DNA of 64,000 nt from Macrophomina tecta (taxonomy: Eukaryota; Ascomycota; Dothideomycetes; Botryosphaeriales; Botryosphaeriaceae). Each line of letters opens with the position of its first letter. Position 1 is the stretch's first letter. The position numbers were made by a program, and so were the translations under genes. Positions 27,415 to 38,836 of the stretch are shown piece after piece. Location of the stretch: NCBI GenBank assembly GCA_024180945.1, contig JAKSGN010000023.1, forward strand, positions 620,001 through 684,000. Reading direction: 5' to 3'. The notes under the pieces were generated by a model. The model did not search any database, was not told the DNA's origin, and saw nothing but the letters and a program-made list of their open reading frames with translations.

Positions 27415-28757
27415 AGTGTTCCAGAGCGGATTGCAGTGAGTGGATGTAGTTCTGCCGCTTGATTTGCCATGCCGGAAAATTGTAGGAACTTTAATTGATT
27501 GAATACGGTATTCGCTTCTACCAAATGTCTTATTGGAGGCGCTTGCAGGCACAGGCGCGACGTGGAAACTCACGGGGAGATGAGGTCAAGTAAGTTATCG
27601 TGAATGGGCGAGTGGAACTAGCTGGAGACTGGGAAAGATGAGGATGACAGGGACCAAGACTACTTACGATATACCAGTTGGCCGCGCTGGAGCGAGCCGG
27701 AGCCAAAGTGCTGCTCACATACCATTCCCATCACACAGTCACTCAGACTGCTCCCTTAAATCACTATTCATCATGAGCCTGTCGTCACCCACGATGCGTG
27801 CTCCGCCGCCCCACTCCCATCTCTGTCCCTGGCCTTGCCAGAGTCTTGACGACGCAAGATGTACCAAGAGTGATGGGCTGTCATGGGAGCGACGACGCCC
27901 TGGTAGAGATGAAAGTGGTCGCACGCGGTGGCAAAAAGGGATATATATATATATATAATATGCCTCTTGCAGCGTAGCAGTAGCCGGGACCATGAGACCA
28001 TAATGCTCCCCCGCCCAACTTGCGGCGGCCAACCTAGTCGGCAAACCTAGTCGGCAACGAGCCTATCACCGACATTATCCTTAGTTTCCGACATGGAAAA
28101 TCAGTCGCCCTCCCACTGAATTTGTCATCGGCCTTTGAACTCGGCGAGGATGCGGACAGCTGACCATTCATGGTCGGTGTCGAGGTTGGGGTCGAGGTCG
28201 GAATTGGAGGTGGAGCGGGAGTCTGCGCATTTTGCACTCGGGTTCGCACGGGGCAGATTTGGAAGCGAACGGACTTGACATGGATATTGCAATTGATGGT
28301 TTGATGAATCAGCAGATGCATCAAATGGGTAGATGGAGGTACAGCTGTAGAAAGACATGTTGGTAGCGGTTGAGGGCGACGAGACGCGGCGACCGGACGT
28401 AGGCTCGGTTGAATATTGCTAGTGAGCGGAGCGGGAGGTCTTGGCTGTTCCGCTTACGATACCTTAGTCATCTCGCCTTCCCGCCTCCGCACCGGCCACG
28501 GTCAACTTCGAGGTCGTCTCTTCCCACAACACCACCCCAGCCATCAACAACCACAACTTGATCCATTTCTCGACATGCATTGGTTCATTTAATTTTCTCG
28601 TTGCTGGTCTGTTCTACCAATCCGAGCATTCCATTGTCGCCCGCATCCCGCCTGTCGCCAGCTGGATCCGATCCCTCTTGCGACCGACCGACCTGTTGCC
28701 TCTCTTGCAAAGCACGCCCGACACTTGACTTCACGTAAGGACCTCACGACAATGCCA
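27415..28757. other. spacer without genes; TA microsatellite
   Basis: No supported gene is seen. A (TA)n tract lies at about 27941-27958 and pyrimidine-rich stretches at 28480-28560. Open frames here are short and overlap on opposite strands without motifs. Confidence 0.4.
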
Positions 28758-28800
28758 GAGTCAAGGCTGCTCGTTCTCCGCAAAGCCTGGAAGGGAGGTG
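28758..28800 (+). promoter_or_regulatory. bipartite upstream motif, distal copy of paralog E
   Basis: This reads GAGTCAAGGCTGCTC, a 9-nt spacer, then AAAGCCTGGAAGGG. It lies about 350 bp before the ATG at 29154, in the same orientation as the gene. It has the shortest spacer of the five copies. Confidence 0.45.
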
Positions 28801-29024
28801 GGGTAAGGACGCGGTTTTCCGCCGGTGTCAGCCTGGACGGGACCCACGACCCTCGTCCGTCAGCGCGGAGCGCGTCTCGAAGATGTGCAGACGCTAGGAG
28901 CAGGCCGTGCTTTGGCACCTTGAGCGATCAAGGGGTCTGTGTGGTATTCACATGATGCCCATTCTCTAGATCGCCATCTTCCAGTACCTCTGTCAGCATG
29001 GCGGTGCCAGGCTGAGCCGACGTG

Positions 29025-29074
29025 GAGCCAAGGCTGCTCGGGACCTCAACGTCCAAAAAGCCTGGGCGGGCGGG
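29025..29074 (+). promoter_or_regulatory. bipartite upstream motif, proximal copy of paralog E
   Basis: This reads GAGCCAAGGCTGCTC, a 17-nt spacer, then AAAGCCTGGGCGGG. It ends 80 bp before the ATG of paralog E. Its GAGCCAAGG half-site matches the proximal copy of paralog A, while the distal copies of both genes have GAGTCAAGG. Confidence 0.5.
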
Positions 29075-29153
29075 TATCTTGACGCTGAGATATGCGTCGA
29101 GGGTTTCCAATTTCCCCCACTGTTACCTCGGAGCTAACGGTTGCCCACAGATC

Positions 29154-30705
29154 ATGCCGCTCGCGGATCACAGTCTCGCGTCTAATGTTCCCGCCATGTT
29201 GCAATGGACCCGCAACGACGAAGACGGGTACATTGGTCTTGGTCATCCGACACAATCCAGCACCCTTGTCGCTGAACTTGGATTCGACGCCTCGCAACAC
29301 ACGGCTGTCCTCCGGTTCTGCATATCTGTTTGGTTGAAGGAACGTGGGAGGAAAGTCAGCCTCTATATCCTTGTACATCCTGCCAAAATACGTCGTGTCT
29401 CGAAGCAAAAAGTCCAAGATACACCTCCGCTGGTTACCAATTCCTTCATCGCCGGCGTACAGCAATGCACTTGTGCGCAGGATGTTTTTCCCCTGCGCAT
29501 TCTGCTCCACGACCCGGCTGGAATCAAGATTATCGGGCCTTCAAATGTGACGAATTTCGCTCCCAACACAAAACCCTCTGGCCGGATCCTTGATGCTTTG
29601 CAATCGCTCTCGTACGCCCATGACCTTGTCCTCTACCTCCCCATCAGTCCCGCTTTGACCAGCCGTATTGACGCCTTTTGTGATGATGTTGCAGCCGGGA
29701 TTCTTCGGCCAAACGGCAACCACTACGACCTGAATTCGTTGTACGGGGGAATCGGTGGTGTGGATATTAGCAGCTCACTCCAAGCTGGTATCTCCGAGTC
29801 TCCTCCAGTGTATGATGGTGTCGTCCATGCTGCTCCCGAGCTGGGAAGCTCATCATCCGCCAAACGTTAGTAACTCCGTTTGCCCTGCGTGTCGTGTTTC
29901 TATGCGAGCCTTCTGACCAGCTCTAGGACCTCGATCAAGCCCAGTCAACTCGCCACGCCCAAATAAGAAATCCCTCTGGCAAGACTCTGGGACAGAATTG
30001 CAGTCATGGGCGACTCGCCTACTGCAGTTGGAACTCCAAGTATCAGCAATGCGCCGCCAACTTCCCGATCATCAAGGCACGAGCGGCAGCCGGACCGAGG
30101 ACGCATCCGTGGCCGATCACTTTGAACGGCTTGATGACGAAATCCGTGCGCTGCACGAGCAGTTGAATGCGCTCCAAGAACAAGTGCGGCAAGAGTCGAA
30201 GCGGCGGGAAGAGCAATTCGAGCTGCTGCAACAACAAATTCAGCAAATTCTACAGCAGCAGCGAGCGGAACGAGACGACAGCCAAACCCAGCAAATTCTA
30301 CAGCAGCAGCAGCGAGTGGAACGAGACGTCGACAATACCCAGCAATCACCGCTTGAGCCAGAGGCGACGCCACATGAAACTGTCAGCAGCATCTCGCCCG
30401 AGCTTGAACGAATACTCGAGGTGTGGGTTGAGGATTTTCTCCACGAACGTGGATGGGCCGAAACCAAGGAATATTTTAATGACATGATTGAAGACGGAGT
30501 ATTGGGCCTCAAGTTCGAGCACCGCGAGTGGGTGGAAGAACATGTCAAAGATGATTTACCTGCCGTGGCAAAGGAGGTGCTAATGCGCGTCTTGCCAAAC
30601 ATACTAGCGCAGACTGAGCTTAGGGTCGGCTTTATCGAGAGCGGCGCGGGATGGCAGTGGAGAAATGCAAATGGAGAGGTCCAAGAGGAGGATGCAGATG
30701 GATAA
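29154..30705 (+). CDS. PPxY-family hypothetical protein with Gln-rich coiled coil (paralog E), 496 aa
   Basis: Exons are 29154-29865 and 29927-30705, joined by a 61-nt intron (GTTAGT...CTGACCAGCTCTAG) with a phase-1 junction, as in paralog A. The N-terminal domain carries ILDALQSLSYAHDLVLYLP (about 145-163), LYGGIGGVD, and a PPVYDG motif near residue 217. Exon 2 starts in a basic Ser/Pro segment (RPRSSPVNSPRPNKKS) and continues into a coiled coil with two Gln-rich repeats (QQILQQQRAER, QQILQQQQRVER). A C-terminal acidic helical domain follows (RILEVWVEDFLHERGWAE). The frame is intact throughout, so it is probably expressed. The function is unknown. It sits inside the LINE nest, between copies 1 and 2. 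Confidence 0.8.
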
Positions 30706-31293
30706 CCTCGTAGTGAAAATGACCTGTCACCCCGCTACCTACTCCTGCCACGACCGAGCACAAGCACGCCGTCATTATCATGTACGACCAAGACACCACT
30801 CGTGCTGCATTGGCCGCCGCCTCTTTTTTCCAAGAAAACACTCACGTCGACTCGATTGGGGAGCTTCTTGGAGCGCGGCGGCATTGAGCAAGGAACGGAC
30901 GAGAGTTCCTCCGCTACATAGGCCGGTGAGCTCGACTTCATTCTGTTGGTTATGGCTACGGCCTCGCTGGCCGCTGTAGAGGCTTGTATGTATTGCCGCA
31001 TCAGCAGCTCTTGACTAGATCTATATATCTTAGGGCGAGGCCTTACTTCAGCGTCCTCCCGACTAGTTATTCCACGCCCTGCTTACGCATTCCATCTCTA
31101 CCGAACGACTCTTAGGCCTTCTCGGAAGGATCTTTCGGGTTTCCGCTTCCCCACGCAGCTCCACAGCCGGTTCATCCAAACCCTTCCCCCATACCCTTCG
31201 GCTCCCCGCAGCCCCCCACACTCTCCGAGAGCCCTTATATCGCTCACCACCATAAACAAGCCGCCTGGGACGGCGTGAACGGGATCGTGCAAT
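30706..31293. other. spacer without genes
   Basis: This is the 3' flank of paralog E, with no convincing ORF, RNA gene or repeat. Open frames on both strands at 30740-31000 are complementary shadows without motifs. Confidence 0.4.
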
Positions 31294-31401
31294 GCCCTAA
31301 GACCAATGCTTTATCGTAAAGAGCCCTCTTTCCCATTCTCTCTACTCTAATTGGCCCTAGCCTAGTCTATGCACTAGAGGAACATGAAAATTCTGCCGCT
31401 A
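31294..31401 (+). repeat. dispersed repeat block, copy 1
   Basis: It shares CCTAAG...CAATGCTTTAT.GTAAA..., GCCCTCTTTCCCATTCTCTCT, TTGGCC, CTAGTCT.TG and AAAATTCTGCCGCTA in the same order with 44634-44749. At the second site the block precedes the zinc-finger/recombinase-like gene at 44884, so this may be the promoter remnant of a lost copy of that gene. Confidence 0.6.
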
Positions 31402-31755
31402 GCTGCTCCTACGGCGCAGGAGTTTTGGTACGCCGAGACTTAAGCGGTCCTCCGCCTCTTGTCTCGTCTACGTGCCTAACGCAACGCCGCTTGAAGCTTC
31501 CGGCCGTGCATCACCTATTTCTTTTTTTTTTTTTTCGCTGGGCTTCAGCCTCCAGCTTAAGTTCATTCCGGCGCCTAGTATAAGAACCCTTTCGTAAATT
31601 TGGCGGAATGCGCGTAGCACGACAGTGCAGGCGAACGGCTCAGCGGCAGGATATTGGCGTTCCTCCGACCGCCCGCGCACGGCTTCGACGTCAGCCAATC
31701 AAAGCGGAAAGAAGTGGGAAGAGGGCGTTTTACAATAAAGCATAGGTCTTAGTGT

Positions 31756-31870
31756 AACGGCGGGCCTCTTAGGTCAAAGTACTATCTAATGAGTGTGATA
31801 ATATACAGTAGGAAAGCTATAACAATCTGATATGGTTTTTGGATCTTGTCGTTGGATTAGGGCTTTGGAT
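31756..31870 (+). repeat. diverged LINE 5' UTR fragment
   Basis: GTAACGGCGGGCCTC, GGTCAAAG, CTATCTAA.GAGTGTG, TATACA.GTAGGAAAG and TA..ACAATCT follow the order seen in the 5' UTR of LINE copy 1 (24138-24390), with deletions. It abuts the 3' tail of the minus-strand LINE at 31877, which probably inserted into it. Confidence 0.5.
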
Positions 31871-32098
31871 CAGAGAGTTGATGATGATGAATTCATAGAC
31901 CGTCCCAGCCGTCGAAGGCAGCTATGCGGCATGCGGCCGGCTCCACTGCGCCCGCTAGGCCCGCTTGAGCCTAATCGAGGCGGCGGAGTCCGGCCTGCTC
32001 TCTACCTACTTTGCATGCCTCTATGTACATGTCTCTTGGCGCTACAGTCTTCCCGCAACGCCAACAATCTCCGTAAACTATCCCGTCTTCCTCCAGTG

Positions 32099-32506
32099 TC
32101 AAGCTTCATGTCGTGAGTGTGATGTCGCTCCAAATTGCCCAAGGAGCCTGGTTGCCACCATGAACTTTGCTGCTGCTATGGCTGTGCTGCGCTGACTGAG
32201 CAACTTCCTCAGGTCCGTCGTCCGGCTTCTCCACCCCTTGTCGTCCGGCTTGCGAAAGGTGAGCCTTAGCTCGTCGAACTTGCTACACGAGTACAGGACG
32301 TGGCTGACTGTCTGCAGTCCACGCCCACAGTCGCACTCGCCCGACACCTGCCGTAGGTGGAAGTGGAAGGGGTTCTCCCACGGCTCCTGGATGGCGATGA
32401 TGTCGAACTCGCGCGTTCGTCGGTCCCGAAACAGGGGCGCCATCAATTTGGTGCTGGATCTCATAACATTGTACTGCAAGATGGAAAGCTGCCTGCCCTT
32501 AGTCAT
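32099..32506 (-). pseudogene. ORF2 remnant: endonuclease start fused in frame to C-terminal zinc motif
   Basis: ATG 32506 overlaps the ORF1 stop (ATGACTAA). The peptide starts as a LINE endonuclease (RQLSILQYNVMRSSTK ... FDIIAIQEPWENPF) and then continues directly with the C-terminal region that follows RNase H (ECDCGRGLQTVSHVLYSCS). The fusion stays in frame for 135 residues. No enzymatic domain is left, so any mobility would need proteins from another copy. Confidence 0.8.
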
Positions 32507-34150
32507 CGAGCATTGTGATCTCGTTGCTAAGTGGCTGTGTGTTTGGCTGCTGAGTATTTGCGATTTGCCTGCCTGACATCGCCAGCGCCTCCTCCCAGAG
32601 CTGCTGGCTTGCTCTGATCAGGCTATCGATCTCTTCTTGCCGCTCTCCCCTCAGCACAGTACCTTCGGGTTCCGCGTGCAGTGACCTCGGTCTTCCGCGC
32701 TTCCTGGTCGGGCGTTCCGCCGGGACCGCTGACGTTTGATTTGTCATCTGTTCAGTGAGTTGAGTTGTCCGTGTTGGTGCTTGCGTCAGTGCTGGTGGTC
32801 TCTTGCTGATGTTTTCCGGGTGAAGAAATGGCCTCATGGCCTTAGCTCGTTCAACCCTCTCCTTCTCTTTCTTTCTCTCTGGACGGGCCACGCTCCACGC
32901 CGTGTGAGAACGCTTGCACGCAGCGCACCTGCGCTCCGCGCTTGGGTCCTCCTTCTGTCCGCAGTCTTTGGAATTATGCTGGCCTGCACAATAGCCGCAG
33001 GCTTGCGGTGCTTGACACTGGGTTCCTATGTGACCGTACTTTTGGCAGTTAAAGCACTGCTTGACTTTGCACGTTCGATCGTAGAGCTCGCACGAGAGCA
33101 TCTCCGCTTGCCACACCATCCCTCCGGTGATCGCTACGTTAGCGTCCTCCGCCCTGCTAAACTCCACCACCAGCGACGAGGCCTTCCTGTTGGTGGAAGC
33201 CTTGGTTAGCCAGCCTACGTATCTAATCTCAGCATTAGGGAGTAGCGGCTTGTTCTCCGCTTGGAGCAGTTTGATGGCATTTTCCATATCTAAGAGGTCT
33301 ATTGACTTGGTATGTACGCCGTGCACGATGACACCGTACGTCTGTGTCACGATTCGCGCTGTGCCTCCAAACGTCTCCACCCAACTGTGTGCGCTTTCCT
33401 GCAGTATCTCCTTCTCTTGCTGGTTCCTTGTGTATGTCGCAACATCCTCGCTTCGAAGCTGCTTCGCCGCGACTACTTGGATCTTGTTCACCCCGGGGTC
33501 CGGCTGCGACTTCAGGGCACGATTAATGCGTTCTTTGAGGTGGGTTGGGGGCTGCGAGCGGAGATGACTGATAATCTGCGGGTCCGTAAGCTTGATCACT
33601 AATTCGCGACACCTGTCATTCGGGTTTGGCGAGAGGCTGTCGCTGTTGCTGTCGTTCGCATCGCTGCTACTCGAGCCCAGGTCATGGGGCTCTGCTGCGC
33701 GGTCCGTTGGATTTGGGAGTCGGCCGTATTGATGGAGTCAGTGGTACGCTTGATGGCGCTTGTGTCCTTGATGTCGTTCGCAGTCTGAAGGACTGAGTGC
33801 ACAACTGCCTTCAGCTCGGCCGGCGTCGGCTGGCTGAGGGCTTTGTCGCACAACTAGATGGCGCTTTTGATCAGCGGAGCGATGGTGTGGTAGCGGAAGC
33901 TGCGTCTGTGGTCGCCTGCATCGTCAAGAAGCTGCTTTGCCTGGGTCCTCAGCTGTGCGGCGTGCTCGTAGAGCGAAAGGGGGTTATCGCCTGGTCGCAA
34001 AGCGTCGGCGGCCGCCACAGCGGACAATCCGGTATTGGGCGATAGCGGATTGCCAGTAGAGCGGCTTGACGCGTGTTGCAGGGCGATCGCGCGTGGTTGT
34101 GAGGCGAAATTCCAAGAAATTGGTTCTCGCTGCAGGTGGTTGTTCCACTC
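32499..34150 (-). pseudogene. LINE copy 3 ORF1, interrupted
   Basis: Reading from about 34150: NTGLSAVAAADALRPGDNPL ... LIKSAI, then a TAG (33856-33854), then LCDKALSQPTPAELKAV in the same frame. A frameshift at about 33610-33660 follows, then NDRCRELVIKLTDPQIISHL and the ORF1 body. CCHC knuckles are CFNCQKYGHIGTQC, CGYCAGQHNSKDC and CAACKRSHTAWSV. It ends at 32499 overlapping ORF2. Two lesions make it non-functional as read. Confidence 0.75.
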
Positions 34151-34162
34151 ACAGTATTGATT

Positions 34163-37107
34163 CGATGATGATGATGATGATGATGATTCATACACCCCGT
34201 CGGCCTCAGCAGACCATAGGGACAAAGAACACTATCCTACGCTAAGCTACATTAGAATCCGGGTTCATTCGAGGCCCAGCACACTGTATGCAAAGAAACC
34301 ATACCTCTCTCCAGTTCAACGATCTGAAAATAGACACGGACAAATCGGCTAATAGATAAAGCTTAACAAACGCAACGGCAAAAAAAAAAAAAAAAAAAAA
34401 GGAAATGTAGAAGCAGAGCTGTCCTCCATGCACCCCTCATACCATCCCCTTCGAGACCACTTTCCGAGTGCTGTCAGTCCCTGTAGCGGCGTGACGGCTG
34501 GTTGGAGAAGGGATTGCTTTGCTCAAAGAAGGATTGAGCTCTTAGTCTCTAGTTGCTACCAATCTTCCAGTGGCCAGAGCAAAGGCTGCTGTTGCTTTGA
34601 CTGCGCGCATGTCCGCCCGCCACTTCTCCGGCGGCCCATCTGCATACCTACCGTCGGGCTTTCTCGTGCCCGACCATCCGCCTAGCATGAACGCGAGATC
34701 ACCGAATCTACTTCCCAGGTCAATCTGTAATCTAGCGCGCAGATCCATCCAACGCGGACACTCCAAAAGGAAGTGCTTGACTGTTTCCCTCTCCGCTCCG
34801 CAGTTACACGAGGGCGCCTCTGCTCGCTTGATCTTATACAGCGGTTCGTTTAGGCTCGCTTTCGACGTTCTTAGTTGCGCAATCGCCGCGGCTTCTTTGT
34901 AGTTCAGTTGGTCATAGAGCTTCTTGGTGTGGAAATGTGCCAACGCTCGGCCAAGCTTGCGGATCGACTCGCCGACCTTGGAAGCTTCGAATGTTCTCCT
35001 CCACAGTCTCAAAATGATTCCCTACACCGAGCCAGTGCTAGCGGCCGTAGTAGATTGCCTAAAAGAGGTTCTTGGTTGTTCTCTGTAGCTTGTAGTGCCA
35101 AGCTATGCGCCTTGTCGCTCCCTACAATCCCTTCGCGCGCTGGCACCCACCTGAACTCGACGGGCGGTCCTTTGTTGCATCTGATCTGGTCTAATAAGCG
35201 GAGGATGTTTCGAATAGTTTCCTGACGCGGCACTTGTTGCGGCCTGCGGAGGAGACGGAGGGCTGTCTTGCTGTTACTATAGATAGCGTGTTTTACCTTG
35301 GCTGCTTCGGGATATGCAGCCACCATCGCAGATGACCACGTGCCCTATATTAGCTCTACTGCTGGGTGGATTGCCTGGAGGTCTGCGAATAATCTGTCTA
35401 CTGACTCAGATTTGCCGACCAGACATGAGTGAGCGACGATGGTCGTGCCCCTACTATCCACGCAAAAGACGCCGGTTCCGAGCTTGCCGCTTCTTTGCGC
35501 GCCACACGTGAAGATGGCTACCTCTGACCTTGGCGGAGAGCTGGCTCGGAGCTTCGCCGGCTCTAGGGAGTCAATCTGAACGGCTGGTCTGTCGGCCCAC
35601 GGCATTTTTACAAATGGACGGATCGTTTCGAGGCGTTCCGCGTCAATCTCTCTAGCCGCCCGCATTATTCGCTGCAGCGGGGACACGAGCCTCTTGCTGG
35701 CCGGGGCGATTGCACGCTTCAGCTTCCAAAACGGGTGTTTCTGCGGCAGAGTGTGGCAGCTAACCCAAAATCGAAGCAGTTGCTGATAGAGGCGGATCTT
35801 GACAGGTAGAATCGCTGCCTCGGCTTCGAGGATAGGCAGCGCTACCGTCCTGAACGCCCCGGTGATTGCTCTGCCCGCGATTCTCTGCACTGCCTCGAGT
35901 GATTTCATCAGTGGTGCCGTTATGGCTGGCGCCCATATTGGAGCCGCATAGTCGACCGCCGGGGCTACGGTGGCTGAGAAGAGCTGGCGCACGCTGCTAG
36001 GTCGAAGGTCCTGTAGTCGCTTTAGCACCAGGGCTGCCTGAACGCCCCTTTTTGCGATCCTCCCCGCATGAGCCTTGAACCGGAGTTCCTGGTCGAAGAT
36101 GACGCCGAGAATCTTCGCTTCTGCCTTTGGGTGCACCTCTCTTCCCTTAACTATTATCGGCTGGCTAGATCGCCTCTGCTCATTCCGCGTAAAGTGGATA
36201 AGCATCGTCTTCTCTGCTTCAAACGTCGCGCCGCTCGTCGCTTCCCACTCTTCGGCTCGAGCCACCACCGTTCTTTGAAGCTTTGCCACGTTCTCGCTTG
36301 CGGACAATCCCGTCACCCAGGCGCTATAGTCGTCGATAAAGGCGATGGCTCCTTTGTTCTTGTTGGTTACGGACTGGACTAAGTCGGCGTTGAAGAATAG
36401 GAATAGTATCGGCGAGAGAGGCGATCCCTGCGGGAGTCCTGCCTGCGGCAGGTCCATGACCCTAGACGTCTCGCCATTCACCACCACAGAGGCGCTCCTA
36501 TTGGAGCAGAACGCTTTCACCCATTTGACCAGCACTTCCGGGATCCTTCTTTGTCGGAGCCGCTGGAGGAGCACGTCTCGGGCAACGCCGTTGTAAGCCC
36601 CTTTGACGTCGAACGATAGAAGCGAGAGAACCTTGCCTTCGCGCCACGCGTCATAGATGCGTTGCTGGAGGGCGGTTAGTGCCTGCACTGTGGATCGTTG
36701 CTTCCTACCGCCGAAGTGGTTCTTAGGTAGTAGAGAGTGCTCCTCCGCCAAAGCAGAGATCCTCTCTGCCACCACTGACTCTAACGCTTTTCCCAGCGTC
36801 GACAACAGCGAGATTGGCCTGTATCCTTGCGCCACCTCCGCTGACTTTCCTGTCTTGCGCAGCGGAATAATTCTCGCGATGCTCCAGCGGCTAGGTAAGC
36901 GGCCATGTAGTAACGATTCGTTGAAAAGCTGAAAGATATGCTTGCCAATCACTGGCCAAAGCTCGCGCCACACAACCGCGGGAATTCCGTCTGCTCCCGG
37001 TGCTTTGAATGGACTGGCCCGGAAGACGGCCTCCTTTACTTCTTCCATTGTCAGTGGTGCGTATTCGAGCTGCTCACTACAGTCCTGAGCCGCCACGGCC
37101 TGTGCAC
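34163..37107 (-). mobile_element. LINE copy 4, 5' truncated
   Basis: This is a minus-strand LINE with a (GAT)n tail at 34163-34187. The sequence starts within the RT region of ORF2 at 37107, without ORF1 or endonuclease. It meets the plus-strand LINE head-to-head at 37107/37108. From 34600 to about 35964 it appears identical to the 3' part of that neighbour. Confidence 0.85.
34542..37107 (-). pseudogene. LINE copy 4 ORF2 fragment (RT and RNase H) with stop and frameshift
   Basis: The RT is readable in one frame from LEYAPLTMEEVKEAVFRASP through GLPQGSPLSPILFLFFNADL and the catalytic AFIDDYSAWVTG box. The frame hits a TAG after IHPAVELI (35347-35345), continues in frame (MVAAYPEAAKVKHAIYSN, an RNase H region), then shifts near 35010 into the C-terminal zinc motif (CNCGAERETVKHFLLECP). 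The RNase H signature WVPAREGIVGSDKAH deviates from the usual WVPAHSGIxGNExAD. The same stop and shift are in copy 2. Confidence 0.8.
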
Positions 37108-37556
37108 CCTGTCGAGGGGGTTTTCCTTGAGTGGGTACAAGAAGAGGGTGAGAGCAAGTCGAACACGTGATAAGACTGAGCACTGTGTGCGAAGGCCGTG
37201 TTACTAACAATGTGCTGAATTGTTATGGAAGTTGACCACGAAGGTCAAAGCTATCTAAAGAGTGTGGTTTATATACACGTAGGAAAGGTATACAATCTAG
37301 TATTGATCTGTTCCTGATCTGGGTAGGGGTCAGAGTTCCGACAGATCAATGGTGTTTTGATCTGTTTGATCTGTCCGTTGATGCCTGAGGCACGTGAGAT
37401 CAAACAGATCAATCTCTTGGCGTCACGCGAGCCACGTGTTCCATTGTGGATCCTTCCTGTGCCGCAGCTGCGCTCCCCGCTTGCCTTCCTACTCTGCAGT
37501 GCCAACTAGGAACTATAGAGAAAACCGAACGCAGATTTGAGCTTATCGGCCTTACA

Positions 37557-38836
37557 ATGTCTGGGACGAAGATGATGGGGGCGGATACGCGACCGTTGGC
37601 GCGTCGCGACGCGCTGCGCGTCTCCAGGCTCGACAAACTGCCCTCCACACCGGCAAGCCAACGGGGCAGCGAAGGGCTCGCCCGACCACCGCACCCGAAC
37701 TACCTACCGATTCGACCTTAGACGACGTTATTAGCCTGCTCAATGTCATTATTACGCAGAACGACCGGCTTACCGAGCGGAACGAAGAGCTCACGGAGCA
37801 GGTGGCTAGGAACGAGGACGAGATTAAGCGCCTACGCAGCGTGCTCGAGACGTCCGAGGAAACTCAGGCCAAGATGGAGGAACGTATGGGGAAGATGGAG
37901 AGGCAGATGGCGGCTCTCGTGGAGTTGACGCGCAGGAACCTAAGCTCACAGTCCCAGATCAACGCCACGTACGCAAATGTGCTCCGAGGAGGTCCGCCGA
38001 CACCAGCAAACAGCAGTCCGTCGTCCGTCGCCGCCGTTCCAGCGCGCACAAACCATTCTACCGCCACTACGAACCGAACGCTGCCGCCGGCAATCGAGCT
38101 CGATCTCACTAACACCAGCGTCGGTAACGCGAATGCTGGGGATATCCGCGCACGGCTGCAGCCAGCGCTGGAGAGTCAGGAAGTTACAAAGGAAGTTAAG
38201 TGCTGCGGGATTACGAGGAACCCTGGCGATGCGGCCAAGGTGCGCGCCTTCTTTATGACGGAAGAGGACGAAGAGCTCGTCAGGTCGAACCTCGGATGGC
38301 TGGAGACGGCCTTCCGTGGGGCGAGGATCCGGGGCCGCCAGTGGCACCCGGTTAAGGTAGACAATGTCAACAAGTTGGCCATTCTAAACGATGACCGCAC
38401 TACGGTGCGCGCCGATGCTAGCCAGATGATTGGCGCTGAGAACGACGTCGAAGTAACGCAGGTCCGTTGGCTAAGCAAGCCGAGCAGCCGTCTTTACGGG
38501 TCGGCGGTGATTTACCTCGCCAAGAAGAGCGAGGCGGACGCACTCCTCGCCAGGAGAGTGATCGATATAGGTGGAGGGGCGGCGTATACTAACGTGTTTG
38601 AGCACCGTCCGCGGCCAAGGCGATGCTTCAAGTGCCAGAGCTACGACCACCTGCAGTTCCGCTGCCGAGGAGAAGAAAGATGCGCGAAGTGCGCAGGCGT
38701 TGGCCATCGAGAAGATGGCTGCCCTTCGACGACGGTGAAGTGCGCGTCGTGCGGTGGTCCGCACAGAGTAGACGATAGAGGCTGCCCGGAGTATACCAAG
38801 CTCTTGCGTGAAATGCTCGGCCAGCAGAATGAGTAG
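37557..38836 (+). pseudogene. LINE copy 2 ORF1, same frameshift as copy 1
   Basis: It is identical at the protein level to copy 1 ORF1, including the frameshift before the coiled coil and the three zinc knuckles. The shared defect shows that either one copy was converted by the other or both came from one defective source. Confidence 0.85.

Larger units (their letters stand above)
31877..34162 (-). mobile_element. LINE copy with large internal deletion (copy 3)
   Basis: This is a minus-strand LINE with a (GAT)n 3' tail at 31877-31889 and a TTCATAGACCG sequence resembling the TTCATACAC end of the other copies. It carries ORF1 followed by an ORF2 in which only the first about 47 endonuclease residues and the last about 85 C-terminal residues remain. 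About 3 kb (endonuclease core, RT, RNase H) is missing. The right end abuts the (GAT)n tail of the next minus-strand LINE at 34163. ORF1 differs strongly from that of copies 1 and 2, so it is a different subfamily. Confidence 0.8.

Noticed and set aside
34163..34187. (GAT)n and (ATC)n tracts as independent microsatellites
   Set aside because: They sit at the 3' ends of LINE copies in the matching orientation and are best read as element tails.
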